A DNA stretch of 22,385 bases, from NCBI GenBank assembly GCA_002339085.1, contig DDDX01000045.1, positions 1 to 22,385 of the forward strand, read 5' to 3'. The position numbers were made by a program, and so were the translations under genes. Shown here in pieces: positions 14,955 to 22,385 of the stretch (position 1 is its first letter; each line of letters opens with the position of its first letter). The notes below the pieces were generated by a model, which ran no database searches, was not told the origin of the DNA, and worked only from the letters and a program-made list of their open reading frames with translations. Origin of the DNA: Cellvibrionales bacterium UBA1969 (GTDB taxonomy: Bacteria > Pseudomonadota > Gammaproteobacteria > Pseudomonadales > UBA7434).

Positions 14955-15950
14955 TTAATCATGGGAAGTTTGAAAAAATGAAGTGCAATCCTGCAAAAAC
15001 GTTTCTATAAGTAAGCGCAAGTTCGCATTTTGAGCTATAGCTTGCTTGGCGTTTATGGCTAAAGCATAGATTTCATGTCGTTGTTGTTCAGAAATAGCAT
15101 CCAAACTGGCCAGCTCTTCACTCGATTCAGTCAAGTTAGCGGCCGACTGCCTAGCAAAAAGGACAAGCAAGGCATCTAAAAAACTCGTTGCACCACGTTG
15201 GTCAAGTTTGGCTGCGAAATCATAGCCCGAGCGTTTTCCTAGCATCAGCTCGATCAGCGTATCGTAATCAAACTGTACCTCATCAGATTCCAATAGCATT
15301 GATTTAACACGCTCAGGAAAACCTCTTGCTTGCTCAATAGCATGCTCTATATCAACCTGATTAAAATCACTTTTTAACCAATCGAAAATGCTATTCGCTG
15401 AAGGCAGCGCAAAACTAACACGTTGAGCACGGGATAAAATCGTAGGTAATATTTTAGAGACCTGATGCACAACTAATAGGAAGTAAGTATCGGCAGGTGG
15501 CTCTTCAAGCACTTTTAGCAAAGCATTGGCCGCATTTTCATTCATATTCTCAGCTGGGCAAATAATGCAAACCTTGTTACCACCCTGCTGAGAGGTTTGT
15601 TGTAAACGTTGATGAATCATCCGTATAGTATCGACCCTTATCACTTTGTGCGCTTCTTCGGGACCGATATTCGTCCAATCGGGATGATTGCCAGCAAGAG
15701 AAAGTAAACATGACTTACAACGTCCGCAAGCACGGCCAGCATCGGGTGAGGAGCAGAGCAAGAAAAAAGCTAACTGCTCGGCAAAATGTTGTTTACTGAC
15801 CCCTAATGGACCTGTCAATATGAGCGCATGAGGCAACTTGTTAGACTGATAAGCGCAAATTAAATGTTGAGCCTCAATCATTTGCCAAGGCCTAAAATCT
15901 TCATCCTGACTCAACGCAACATCATGCACCTGATCATTCAAAATACTCAT
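14955..15950 (-). CDS. holB: DNA polymerase III delta' subunit
   Basis: Delta' is a fixed subunit of the clamp loader that places the beta clamp on primed DNA. The 331-residue protein has a degenerate P-loop GPLGVSKQ at 47-54, in keeping with the known lack of ATP hydrolysis in delta'. The zinc module cysteines are Cys66, Cys75, Cys78 and Cys81 (ACGRCKSC). The LLKVLEEPPADTYF segment is at about 144-157. The family SRC arginine-finger motif appears as SRA (173-175), keeping the arginine. I chose the ATG at 15948-15950; an upstream TTG at 15965 would add five residues but has no ribosome site. It follows tmk by 80 nt, with a small GAGGG-CAAA-CCCTC hairpin (15989-16002) in the gap. Confidence 0.93.
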   Translation of the reverse strand: MSILNDQVHDVALSQDEDFRPWQMIEAQHLICAYQSNKLPHALILTGPLGVSKQHFAEQLAFFLLCSSPDAGRACGRCKSCLLSLAGNHPDWTNIGPEEAHKVIRVDTIRMIHQRLQQTSQQGGNKVCIICPAENMNENAANALLKVLEEPPADTYFLLVVHQVSKILPTILSRAQRVSFALPSANSIFDWLKSDFNQVDIEHAIEQARGFPERVKSMLLESDEVQFDYDTLIELMLGKRSGYDFAAKLDQRGATSFLDALLVLFARQSAANLTESSEELASLDAISEQQRHEIYALAINAKQAIAQNANLRLLIETFLQDCTSFFQTSHD

Positions 15951-16030
15951 AAAAGCTTCAACCAATGAATATCAATAAGTTTAAAGTAGAGGGCAAACCC
16001 TCGAGCAAAGGCATCTTCCAACTCCTGCCA

Positions 16031-16663
16031 TTAATCCAACAACTGCTCTAAAATATTCTGCAGCTCAGTGTTTACTTGCGCCAATGATTGAGATGCATCA
16101 ATCAGCGCATAACGCTCTGGCGCCTCACTAGCACGCTGATGGTAAGCATCCCGTACGCGCTGAAAAAAATCGCTGCCTTCCACCTCAAAGCGGTCTAATT
16201 CACCGCCTCGTTGCTCAACACGCGCAGCACTTAAGGCAACAGGAACATCTAAGATGATGGTTAAATCAGGCTGCAAATCTTGCTGAACGAAGCGCTCAAG
16301 CAACTCCACTTTTTCTCCACCCAGTTGCCGACCCTCTCCTTGATAGGCATAGGTAGCATCGGTGAATCGATCGCAAATAACCCACTGGCCAGCCTCTAAA
16401 GCTGGCCTAATCACCTTACTGATATGTTGAGCTCTTGCTGCAAAAATAAGCATCAACTCGGCCAATGGCGCTAAACTTTCATTGTGGTGCTCAAGCAATA
16501 AATGCCGGATCTTTTCGCTGATTTCAGTACCGCCTGGCTCACGTGTTGCTGTAAATGGAATACCTCGCTGCTGAAAAAAATCAATCACATAATTAAGATT
16601 GGTTGACTTACCTGCGCCCTCCATTCCTTCAATAGTGAGGAATTTAACACTACTATTAATCAT
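16031..16663 (-). CDS. tmk: Thymidylate kinase
   Basis: Tmk phosphorylates dTMP to dTDP with ATP, an essential step of dTTP synthesis. The 210-residue protein shows the P-loop GMEGAGKS at 13-20, the DRF motif in VICDRFTDATYAYQGEGRQ, and an RGGELDRFE segment corresponding to the lid. Length and motifs are typical of bacterial type enzymes. The ATG follows an AGG-containing site (AAGGTAATAA). It lies 78 nt after mltG and 80 nt before holB, the order found across proteobacteria, and is probably part of one operon running from the fab genes. Confidence 0.96.
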   Translation of the reverse strand: MINSSVKFLTIEGMEGAGKSTNLNYVIDFFQQRGIPFTATREPGGTEISEKIRHLLLEHHNESLAPLAELMLIFAARAQHISKVIRPALEAGQWVICDRFTDATYAYQGEGRQLGGEKVELLERFVQQDLQPDLTIILDVPVALSAARVEQRGGELDRFEVEGSDFFQRVRDAYHQRASEAPERYALIDASQSLAQVNTELQNILEQLLD

Positions 16664-16741
16664 TTATTACCTTACCCGTATTGCTTTTTAAAGTGCATTA
16701 ACTTTTGAACTATTGTCTAATAAAACGTGTCACTAAGCGAC

Positions 16742-17866
16742 TTAACCCGAGTCTTTTTTTCGCGATACAGTTTGGCTAGCTGGATGCGAGTGATAATTGG
16801 CCCGGCGCTGCTGTATCTGGTAGCGCCGAACCGCTCTTTGATGCTCCTCAAGAGTCGAAGAAAAATAATGACTGCCATCGCCTTTAGCAACAAAATAAAG
16901 CGCGTCTCCACTGGCAGGATTTAACGCAGCATGAATCGCGGCTCGGCCTGGCATCGCAATGGGCGTTGTAGGCAAGCCATGCCTTGTGTAGGTATTATAA
17001 GGAGAATCGCGACGAAGATCGGCCCTTCGCAAATTGCCATCAAAACCAGCACCTAATCCATAAATAACCGTCGGATCGGTTTGTAAGCGCATTCGCTTAT
17101 TTAACCGCCGCACAAAAACACCGGCTATTTGTGCGCGCTCCGACCCGACAGCCGTTTCTTTTTCTATTAAAGATGCCATAATTAATGCTTCATAGGGGCT
17201 CTCATAAGGTAAGTCAGGCTGGCGTATCGCCCACTCTGACTTCAGAACCTCAATCATTGCTTGGTGGGCACGATTTAAAAACATGAGTGAAGGCCTATGC
17301 TGATCATAAAAGTAAGTGTCAGGCAAATACCAACCCTCATAGCTTAGTTGCTCGGGCATTAAGTCAATAGCATATGAAGACAATACAAGACGCTGATCAT
17401 TAATAATTGCTGAAGCTGGGGCATCTTTAACTAGTGCCATAAAGCCCTTATGCTCGCCTAAACGCCGCATCATCTGCCGATAATTTTCACCCTCGATGAA
17501 CGTGATACCCGCCTGAATAGAAACACCTCGATCTAGGATAGCCATGATTTGCGCCGGCGATGCCTGCTTAGGTAAACGATATTCACCCGCTTTTAAAACA
17601 AAATCAGGGGCGAGAAAGAACTGCAACAGGCGTATTAAATTGGCTGCAGGGAAAATACCCTGTTGCTGCAAGTCATCAACTACATAAGCAAACCTATCAC
17701 CCGGTTCAACGGTGAAGTCCACAGCTTGATTCATCTGCATTGCAGGGCTATGCCAAACACTTAATGCTAATTTAGCCGTGAAAAAAAACAGCACGAAAAG
17801 AATCACCACCAATAATGGGAAATAACGAATCAACGCCGATACTATTTGTTGAGACAAGGGCTTCAT
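16742..17866 (-). CDS. mltG: Endolytic peptidoglycan transglycosylase MltG (YceG)
   Basis: MltG cleaves nascent glycan strands at the inner membrane and is thought to set their length. The 374-residue protein has one membrane segment at about 16-35 and a LysM-like subdomain at about 46-118. The catalytic YceG domain carries the conserved glutamate Glu235 in IMASLIEKETAV (Glu218 in E. coli), followed by RLQTDPTVIYGLG. The open frame extends further upstream, but the start is the ATG at 17864-17866, which overlaps the pabC stop as ATGA. This implies translational coupling; the ribosome site itself is weak. The C-terminus ends in a short Arg/Lys/Ser-rich tail of low complexity. Confidence 0.94.
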   Translation of the reverse strand: MKPLSQQIVSALIRYFPLLVVILFVLFFFTAKLALSVWHSPAMQMNQAVDFTVEPGDRFAYVVDDLQQQGIFPAANLIRLLQFFLAPDFVLKAGEYRLPKQASPAQIMAILDRGVSIQAGITFIEGENYRQMMRRLGEHKGFMALVKDAPASAIINDQRLVLSSYAIDLMPEQLSYEGWYLPDTYFYDQHRPSLMFLNRAHQAMIEVLKSEWAIRQPDLPYESPYEALIMASLIEKETAVGSERAQIAGVFVRRLNKRMRLQTDPTVIYGLGAGFDGNLRRADLRRDSPYNTYTRHGLPTTPIAMPGRAAIHAALNPASGDALYFVAKGDGSHYFSSTLEEHQRAVRRYQIQQRRANYHSHPASQTVSRKKDSG

Positions 17867-18729
17867 TCGACAGCGGCCTGATATGCTTGCTGTAGCTTCG
17901 ACAGTAATGCATGCTGCGACCACTGGCATGCCATACCCTCACTCGACTGTAAGCTTGCGACTTGTCGCAGTCCTTGCACTGAATTCGTCAATAAACAAGC
18001 GTCGGCCGCTTTAAGCCTGGCAAGATTAATAGGCTCTTGACGTAAGGAAAAACCTAACTGGGGAATTAAATCCTCTATCAAAAACTCTCTCACTACACCT
18101 ATCACACCCGCATCAACAATCGGTGCAGTAATAAATTCATTAGACTCAACAATAAAAAGATTGGCGGCCGTTGCCTCAACAACTCGACCTTCATGATCGA
18201 GCATTACCCCTTCATCGCAGCCGCTGCCATCAACCTCACGCCTAGCCAGCACTTGCTCTAAGCGGTTACAGTGCTTAATGCCGGCTAACAATGGCTGCAG
18301 AGATAAGCGTGTCTCACAGACCATCAAACGCAACGCATCAACACGCTTAACCGTATAAGGCTGCAGTAATAAAAGACGATTAACTGATGTTTGCTGGCTA
18401 CTGTAACCAAATAATGTACTGCCGCGACTCACCACTATTTTTAAAATGAAATTGTCGCCTTTACGGATGAATGGCTCAATTAACTGCAAATCATTACTAA
18501 GTTTATCTCGCACGCAAGGGATAGAGAGCCGATGTAAACCATGATAAAGTCGCTGTAAATGGCGATCAAGCAATACTGCCTCACCCTTTTTTACCAGCAG
18601 CGTTTCAAAGACCCCATCGCCAAAACTATTGGCACGATCGAGCAGATACGATTCGTTGACACCGAACGCTTCGGCTCCAGCTGGAGCCATTAATTTACCA
18701 TTGAACCAAATCAGAAATGGCTCAGACAT
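17863..18729 (-). CDS. pabC: Aminodeoxychorismate lyase
   Basis: PabC is a PLP enzyme that converts 4-amino-4-deoxychorismate to p-aminobenzoate and pyruvate for folate synthesis. The 288-residue protein belongs to fold-type IV aminotransferase-like enzymes. It shows the DRANSFGDGVFETLLV segment, the PLP lysine Lys152 in GIKHCNRLEQVLAR, and EATAANLFIV and LLTNSVQGLRQV in the cofactor-binding half. The KHCNRLEQ context is characteristic of PabC and separates it from branched-chain and D-amino-acid transaminases. It starts 3 nt after the fabF stop and overlaps mltG by 4 nt, so the three are surely co-transcribed. Confidence 0.93.
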   Translation of the reverse strand: MSEPFLIWFNGKLMAPAGAEAFGVNESYLLDRANSFGDGVFETLLVKKGEAVLLDRHLQRLYHGLHRLSIPCVRDKLSNDLQLIEPFIRKGDNFILKIVVSRGSTLFGYSSQQTSVNRLLLLQPYTVKRVDALRLMVCETRLSLQPLLAGIKHCNRLEQVLARREVDGSGCDEGVMLDHEGRVVEATAANLFIVESNEFITAPIVDAGVIGVVREFLIEDLIPQLGFSLRQEPINLARLKAADACLLTNSVQGLRQVASLQSSEGMACQWSQHALLSKLQQAYQAAVE

Positions 18730-18732
18730 CGA

Positions 18733-19971
18733 TTAAACCTGGCTAAAAATGACAGTACCGTTAGTACCACCAAAACCAAAAGAATTAGACATAGCCACCT
18801 TTATGGGTTTTTCTTGGGCAGTATGCGGGACATAATTAAGATCACAATGCTCATCAGGATTATCGAGATTAATAGTCGGTGGCGCCAATGAATCCTGAAT
18901 TGCCAGTACAGAAAAAATAGCTTCAACCGCACCGGCGGCACCCAATAAGTGGCCCATCATCGATTTGGTAGAACTGACCGCTAAGGCTTGACTAGCTTGG
19001 CCAAATACCGATTTGACAGCTAGCGTCTCAGCTACATCGCCAGCATTAGTGGACGTACCATGGGCATTAATATAATCAACTTGATCAGGATTGAGTCTTG
19101 CATCGCGCAAGGCATTTCGCATGGAATCTGCCGCTCCACGTCCGTCTTCGGGAGGTGATGTCATATGGTAAGCATCACCACTCATACCAAAACCACTCAG
19201 GTGTGCGTAAATTTTTGCACTACGGGCCTTGGCTAGCTCATATTCTTCAAGCACTAATACCCCGGCACCGTCACTCAATACAAAACCATCTCGATCTTTG
19301 TCCCAAGGTCGACTAGCCGCTTGAGGATCATCATTTCGTGACGACAGGGCCCGAGCAGCAGAAAAGCCGCCTAAGCCAACCGGAGTGGTCGCCATTTCAG
19401 CACCGCCAACCAACATCACATCGGCATCGCCCATTTGGATCATTCTCCCTGCAATACCAATGTTATGCGTTCCTGTCGTGCAAGCAGTCACAATCGCGAT
19501 ATTTGGACCTTGAAAGCCGTACTTGATCGATAGGTTTCCACCAATCATATTGGTGATTGAGCTGGGCACAAAAAAAGGCGAGATTTTTCTAGGTCCGCGA
19601 TTATCAAGAATTTCTCGGGTTCTCTCTATTGAGCCGATACCACCAATACCCGATCCAATGGCTGCACCAATGCGCCCGCGATTTTCATCGGTCACCTCAA
19701 GTCCTGAATCCGTGATCGCTTCAATTCCGGCGGCAATACCGTATTGAATGAACGGATCCATCTTTCGGCCATCTTTAGCAGACATATAATCTGCAATATC
19801 AAAATCTTTGATACTTCCGCCAAACCGCGTACTGTAGGCAGACACATCAAATGCCGTAAGAGGAGCAATACCACTTTGGCCGCTCTTGATTGCCGACCAT
19901 GATTGCTCCACGTTATTTCCTAAGGGAGAAACCATACCAATACCTGTAACGACAACTTTTCTCTTTGACAA
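18733..19971 (-). CDS. fabF: 3-oxoacyl-[acyl-carrier-protein] synthase II
   Basis: FabF condenses malonyl-ACP with acyl-ACP in fatty-acid elongation. The 412-residue enzyme has the Cys-His-His triad: Cys164 (TACTTGTHN), His304 (NAHGTSTNAGD) and His341 (KSMMGHLLGAAG). The C-terminal SFGFGGTN gate loop is present. The start is a TTG (19969-19971) with AAGGAG 7 nt upstream, and the resulting N-terminus MSKRKVVVTG aligns with known FabF proteins. It is preceded by the acpP terminator, so it depends on read-through or on a weak promoter overlapping that terminator. It heads a tight fabF-pabC-mltG group. Confidence 0.97.
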   Translation of the reverse strand: MSKRKVVVTGIGMVSPLGNNVEQSWSAIKSGQSGIAPLTAFDVSAYSTRFGGSIKDFDIADYMSAKDGRKMDPFIQYGIAAGIEAITDSGLEVTDENRGRIGAAIGSGIGGIGSIERTREILDNRGPRKISPFFVPSSITNMIGGNLSIKYGFQGPNIAIVTACTTGTHNIGIAGRMIQMGDADVMLVGGAEMATTPVGLGGFSAARALSSRNDDPQAASRPWDKDRDGFVLSDGAGVLVLEEYELAKARSAKIYAHLSGFGMSGDAYHMTSPPEDGRGAADSMRNALRDARLNPDQVDYINAHGTSTNAGDVAETLAVKSVFGQASQALAVSSTKSMMGHLLGAAGAVEAIFSVLAIQDSLAPPTINLDNPDEHCDLNYVPHTAQEKPIKVAMSNSFGFGGTNGTVIFSQV

Positions 19972-19978
19972 GTCAAAA

Positions 19979-19984
19979 CTCCTT
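19979..19984 (-). promoter_or_regulatory. Ribosome binding site fixing the TTG start of fabF
   Basis: The minus-strand AAGGAG lies 7 nt from the TTG at 19971. The spacing is ideal and there is no nearby in-frame ATG that preserves the family N-terminus. Confidence 0.8.
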
Positions 19985-19995
19985 ACGAAATTAAA

Positions 19996-20024
19996 ATTTT
20001 AAATAAATAAAATTGATCCAATAA
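19996..20024 (-). promoter_or_regulatory. Weak candidate promoter for fabF
   Basis: On the minus strand, TTATTG (20019-20024) and TAAAAT (19996-20001) are 17 bp apart. The -10 box is good and the -35 box poor. The boxes overlap the T-tract of the acpP terminator, so transcription could restart just after termination. The leader would be less than 20 nt. Confidence 0.3.
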
Positions 20025-20060
20025 AAAAGCCGCGGCTGAGAATCAGAAGCGGCTTTTTTT
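20023..20060 (-). terminator. Strong terminator between acpP and fabF, probably bidirectional
   Basis: AAAAAAGCCGC (20023-20033) pairs with GCGGCTTTTTT (20049-20059), and an inner CTGA/TCAG stem closes a GAA loop. The minus strand ends in six T residues and the plus strand in seven. It lies about 145 nt after the acpP stop. A second perfect hairpin, CAACAGC-N7-GCTGTTG (20083-20103), precedes it in the acpP 3' region. Confidence 0.88.
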
Positions 20061-20204
20061 AAAACATACACCCTGCCTAGTGCAACAGCCAGAAGTGCTG
20101 TTGATTCATAACACCAATACTAGTCGCTTATAAACAAGCTAATCGATGAAGATTTAACAAAAACCGCTTGCAAAATGGCGTATTAAAAGACGACACCCAG
20201 CGAC

Positions 20205-20441
20205 TTAGTCTAGGTGCTTGGTAATGTAGTCGATTGCTAACTGAACTGTAGTAATTGCCTCGGCCTCTTCATCAGGAATTTCAGTTTCAAATTCCTCTTC
20301 AAGCGCCATAACTAATTCTACGGTATCCAATGAATCCGCTCCTAGGTCTTCAACAAAAGAAGCCGAGTTTTGAATCTCTTCTTCTTTTACACCTAATTGT
20401 TCTGCAACAATCTTCTTAACACGTTCATCAATACTGCTCAT
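20205..20441 (-). CDS. acpP: Acyl carrier protein
   Basis: ACP carries growing acyl chains on a phosphopantetheine arm. The 78-residue, strongly acidic protein has the attachment serine Ser37 in EDLGADSLDTVEL, the length and helix layout of bacterial AcpP, and the usual C-terminus ITKHLD. The ATG is preceded by AAGGAG with a rather long 12-nt gap (20454-20459). It lies between fabG and fabF in the standard order. It has a separate promoter candidate and its own terminator, which fits the high, independent expression that ACP needs. Confidence 0.98.
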   Translation of the reverse strand: MSSIDERVKKIVAEQLGVKEEEIQNSASFVEDLGADSLDTVELVMALEEEFETEIPDEEAEAITTVQLAIDYITKHLD

Positions 20442-20467
20442 GGTAATAGTAGACTCCTTAAGGTTCT

Positions 20468-20513
20468 CTATGTTTCTACATAGTGCTACATAATTCTATA
20501 TAGCTATACATAG
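20468..20513. repeat. 10-bp phased AT-rich repeats in the acpP leader
   Basis: Units starting at 20476, 20486, 20496 and 20506 read CTACATAGTG, CTACATAATT, CTATATAGCT and ATACATAGTA. The period is 10 bp, close to one helical turn; a related CTATGTTT precedes them at 20468. They lie just upstream of the acpP ribosome site. In this 330-bp gap (20442-20771) I see only these repeats and the acpP promoter candidate; there is no gene. Confidence 0.6.
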
Positions 20514-20642
20514 TATTAAATGTTTCGGTAACTGGCTATTAACGGTTACTAATCAACCCGTTTTCGTTCAATCTCATTAACACTCATGGCGAGAGCCTAG
20601 TGAGATATACTGCGATGAAAAAGCGACCTTAATTTGACGCGC

Positions 20643-20671
20643 ATTGTACCCTGATTGATTAAAAAAGTAAG
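20643..20671 (-). promoter_or_regulatory. Candidate promoter for acpP
   Basis: On the minus strand, the -10 box TACAAT (20643-20648) is close to consensus; the -35 box CTTACT (20666-20671), 17 bp away, is weak. The predicted leader is about 195 nt and would include the phased repeats. This is the best promoter I can see between fabG and acpP. Confidence 0.5.
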
Positions 20672-20771
20672 CGCTTTTATCGGTTTTTACAGTGAAAATC
20701 ATTGGCTAAAATAAATCAAATCCATCATTAAGAAGAATGCTTTATGATCAATATGTGTATAAATAGAACAA

Positions 20772-21515
20772 TTATGCCATATACATACCACCATTAACAT
20801 GGATAGTCTCTCCAGTAATGTAAGCCGCACTATCACTGGCCAAAAAAGCCACAGTTGCAGCTACCTCTTCTGGCTGCCCTAAACGAGCCAGCGGTATTTT
20901 TTGAAGTAAGCTATCTCTATGCTCGTCCACAAGGCCGCTGGTCATATCGGTATCAATAAAACCCGGCGCAATACTGTTAACCGTTATCGACCGAGACCCC
21001 AACTCACTCGCCAGTGCACGACTAAAGCCTTCTATTCCTGCTTTACTAGCGGCGTAGTTGGACTGCCCTGCATTACCCATTGAGCCAACGACCGAACTGA
21101 TATTAATAATTCTTCCCCAACGTGCTTTAGTCATAGCCCTCAAGCACGGCTTCACGACACGATAGACTGCATTCAAGTTAGTGTCGATCACCGAATCCCA
21201 CTCATCGGCTTTCATTCGCATAAAGATATTATCCCGCGTCACACCCGCATTATTGATCAAAATTAAAGGGGCACCATACAATTGGGAAATAGCTTTTAAA
21301 ACCGCGTCAATTTGTTGAGCGTCAGTAACATTTAAAGCCATGCCACAACCATGAGCACCGGCCTGAGTAAGATACTGCGAAATATTTTCAGCACCGCCCT
21401 CCGTCGTTGCCGTCCCAATAACAGTAGCCCCCGCCTTGGCAAGTTGCAGTGCAATAGCAAGACCAATACCTCGACTCGCGCCAGTGACTAACGCGACTTT
21501 ACCTTCTAAAGACAT
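20772..21515 (-). CDS. fabG: 3-oxoacyl-[acyl-carrier-protein] reductase
   Basis: FabG reduces 3-ketoacyl-ACP to 3-hydroxyacyl-ACP with NADPH. The 247-residue protein is a classical short-chain dehydrogenase. The cofactor motif TGASRGIG is at 11-18 and the NNAG motif at 88-91. The catalytic residues are Asn114, Ser141, Tyr154 and Lys158 (NYAASKAG). The C-terminus ETIHVNGGMYMA is characteristic of FabG. AGGA lies 7-8 nt before the ATG. It follows fabD by 50 nt on the same strand and is almost certainly co-transcribed with it. Confidence 0.97.
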   Translation of the reverse strand: MSLEGKVALVTGASRGIGLAIALQLAKAGATVIGTATTEGGAENISQYLTQAGAHGCGMALNVTDAQQIDAVLKAISQLYGAPLILINNAGVTRDNIFMRMKADEWDSVIDTNLNAVYRVVKPCLRAMTKARWGRIINISSVVGSMGNAGQSNYAASKAGIEGFSRALASELGSRSITVNSIAPGFIDTDMTSGLVDEHRDSLLQKIPLARLGQPEEVAATVAFLASDSAAYITGETIHVNGGMYMA

Positions 21516-21565
21516 AATCAGTTCCTATATTTACATGGAGATAAATAAGCTCAACATGATCACTG

Positions 21566-22385
21566 CTAACGACTAGTCACAGCAGCAAGTAATGCATCGG
21601 GCAATTCAATATTCGCTGTTATTAACGACTTATATATTCGGCGTGATAAACCACTCAGAACTTTACCCGGACCGCACTCAACCGTGTAATCAACACCCTG
21701 ATTAACCATGAATTCGGTACACCGTGTCCATTGCACAGGGCTATAGATCTGCTCAACCATCAATGCTTTAATTTTATCGGGGTCGCTTTCGGTATTTGCC
21801 GTGACATTATGCACTATGGGGATTTCCGGCGCAGAGAAATCAAGCCCATGAATAAGCACCGATAATTGCTCGCCGGCCACTTGCATTAACGAGGTATGAA
21901 AAGGTGCACTTACAGGTAGTGGCAACCCCCGTTTAGCGCCGGCAGTTTTGCAGCCTTCTATTGCTTGCGCCACCGCTTCGGCATGACCGGCTATCACCAC
22001 TTGACCCGGTGAATTATAATTCACCGCCTGCACTATCTGCGTTTCACTGCAGGAGGCACAAACCGCTTCAACTTTTTCATCAGCCAAGCCAATTATCGCT
22101 GCCATTGCTCCCACACCAACGGGTACTGCTGATTGCATAAAAGCACCACGATGACGCACCAAATCTACCGCATCGTCAAACGCTAACACGCCACTGCAGA
22201 CTAAAGCACTAAATTCGCCCAGACTATGGCCAGCCATATAATCAGGATTTGACCCACCAACCGCCAACCATACACGCCATAAAGCCACACTGGCAGTTAA
22301 CAGCAGTGGCTGCGTAGTTTCAGTAAGATTCAACTTTTCTTGAGGGCCTTGCTGTGATAGCGCCCATAAATCATAATTTAAGATT
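21566..22385 (-). CDS. fabD: Malonyl-CoA:ACP transacylase (5' end outside the window)
   Basis: FabD transfers malonyl from CoA to ACP to supply elongation units. The frame stays open to the window edge: codons upstream of 22333 read ILNYDLWALSQQGPQEKLNL, which matches the FabD N-terminal region. The true start is therefore outside, and about 35-40 residues are missing. The nucleophile serine is in MAGHSLGEFSALV and the catalytic histidine in SAPFHTSLM. The VECGPGKVLSGLSRRI segment near the end is also typical. The gene ends in TAG at 21566-21568, 50 nt before fabG. Confidence 0.96.
   Translation of the reverse strand, partial: ILNYDLWALSQQGPQEKLNLTETTQPLLLTASVALWRVWLAVGGSNPDYMAGHSLGEFSALVCSGVLAFDDAVDLVRHRGAFMQSAVPVGVGAMAAIIGLADEKVEAVCASCSETQIVQAVNYNSPGQVVIAGHAEAVAQAIEGCKTAGAKRGLPLPVSAPFHTSLMQVAGEQLSVLIHGLDFSAPEIPIVHNVTANTESDPDKIKALMVEQIYSPVQWTRCTEFMVNQGVDYTVECGPGKVLSGLSRRIYKSLITANIELPDALLAAVTSR

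Noticed and set aside
15951..15965. TTG start of holB five codons upstream
   Set aside because: No ribosome site precedes it, and the ATG at 15950 is the better choice.
17867..17929. 21-residue N-terminal extension of mltG
   Set aside because: It lies inside pabC; the ATGA overlap start gives a normal MltG N-terminus ahead of the membrane segment.
22333..22385. fabD start at the TTG near 22333
   Set aside because: The frame continues upstream without a stop and encodes conserved FabD residues, so the true start lies outside the window.
1..22385. CRISPR array, insertion sequence, prophage or defence island
   Set aside because: No regularly spaced repeats, transposase, integrase, phage or defence proteins are visible; nearly all space is used by conserved housekeeping genes.

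Overview
The window reads as a core chromosomal segment of a gammaproteobacterium, probably a marine Cellvibrionales-like lineage; that placement is inferred from gene order and protein character, not from a search. Base composition looks fairly low in GC by eye. Every confident gene lies on the minus strand, so the natural reading direction is from high to low coordinates: fabD (cut by the window edge) - fabG - acpP - fabF - pabC - mltG - tmk - holB - broken pilZ - GH84 glycosidase - fadB - fadA - tRNA-Leu - tig - clpP - clpX - lon - hupB - ppiD - serA-like dehydrogenase (cut by the edge).

Three blocks can be separated. (1) 14527-22385 is the classical fab/pabC/mltG/tmk/holB cluster, which makes fatty acids, p-aminobenzoate for folate, a peptidoglycan terminase, dTDP and the DNA polymerase clamp-loader delta' subunit. 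acpP is set off from fabF by a strong hairpin terminator. The usual next gene, pilZ, is present only as a remnant with two compensating frameshifts and an in-frame stop. (2) 9726-14292 holds a cytoplasmic GH84 (O-GlcNAcase-like) glycosidase and the fadBA beta-oxidation pair. Fatty-acid synthesis and degradation genes therefore lie close together on the same strand. (3) 1-9369 is the conserved proteostasis block: tRNA-Leu(UAG), trigger factor, ClpP, ClpX, Lon, HU and the periplasmic chaperone PpiD, followed by a phosphoglycerate-dehydrogenase-type gene.

Regulatory structure that can be read includes intrinsic terminators after tig, lon and acpP, and one immediately in front of ppiD. There is a good sigma70-type promoter for clpX and weaker candidates for acpP, fabF, lon and hupB. 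clpP and fabF use TTG starts and the serA-like gene uses GTG, each supported by a well-placed Shine-Dalgarno sequence.

I see no CRISPR array, insertion sequence, prophage or defence system, and no convincing new multigene system. The points most worth a second look are the pilZ remnant, the GH84 gene beside it, the terminator-like hairpin abutting the ppiD ribosome binding site (its loop is complementary to that site), the 10-bp phased repeats in the acpP leader, and a large nested hairpin after fadA.
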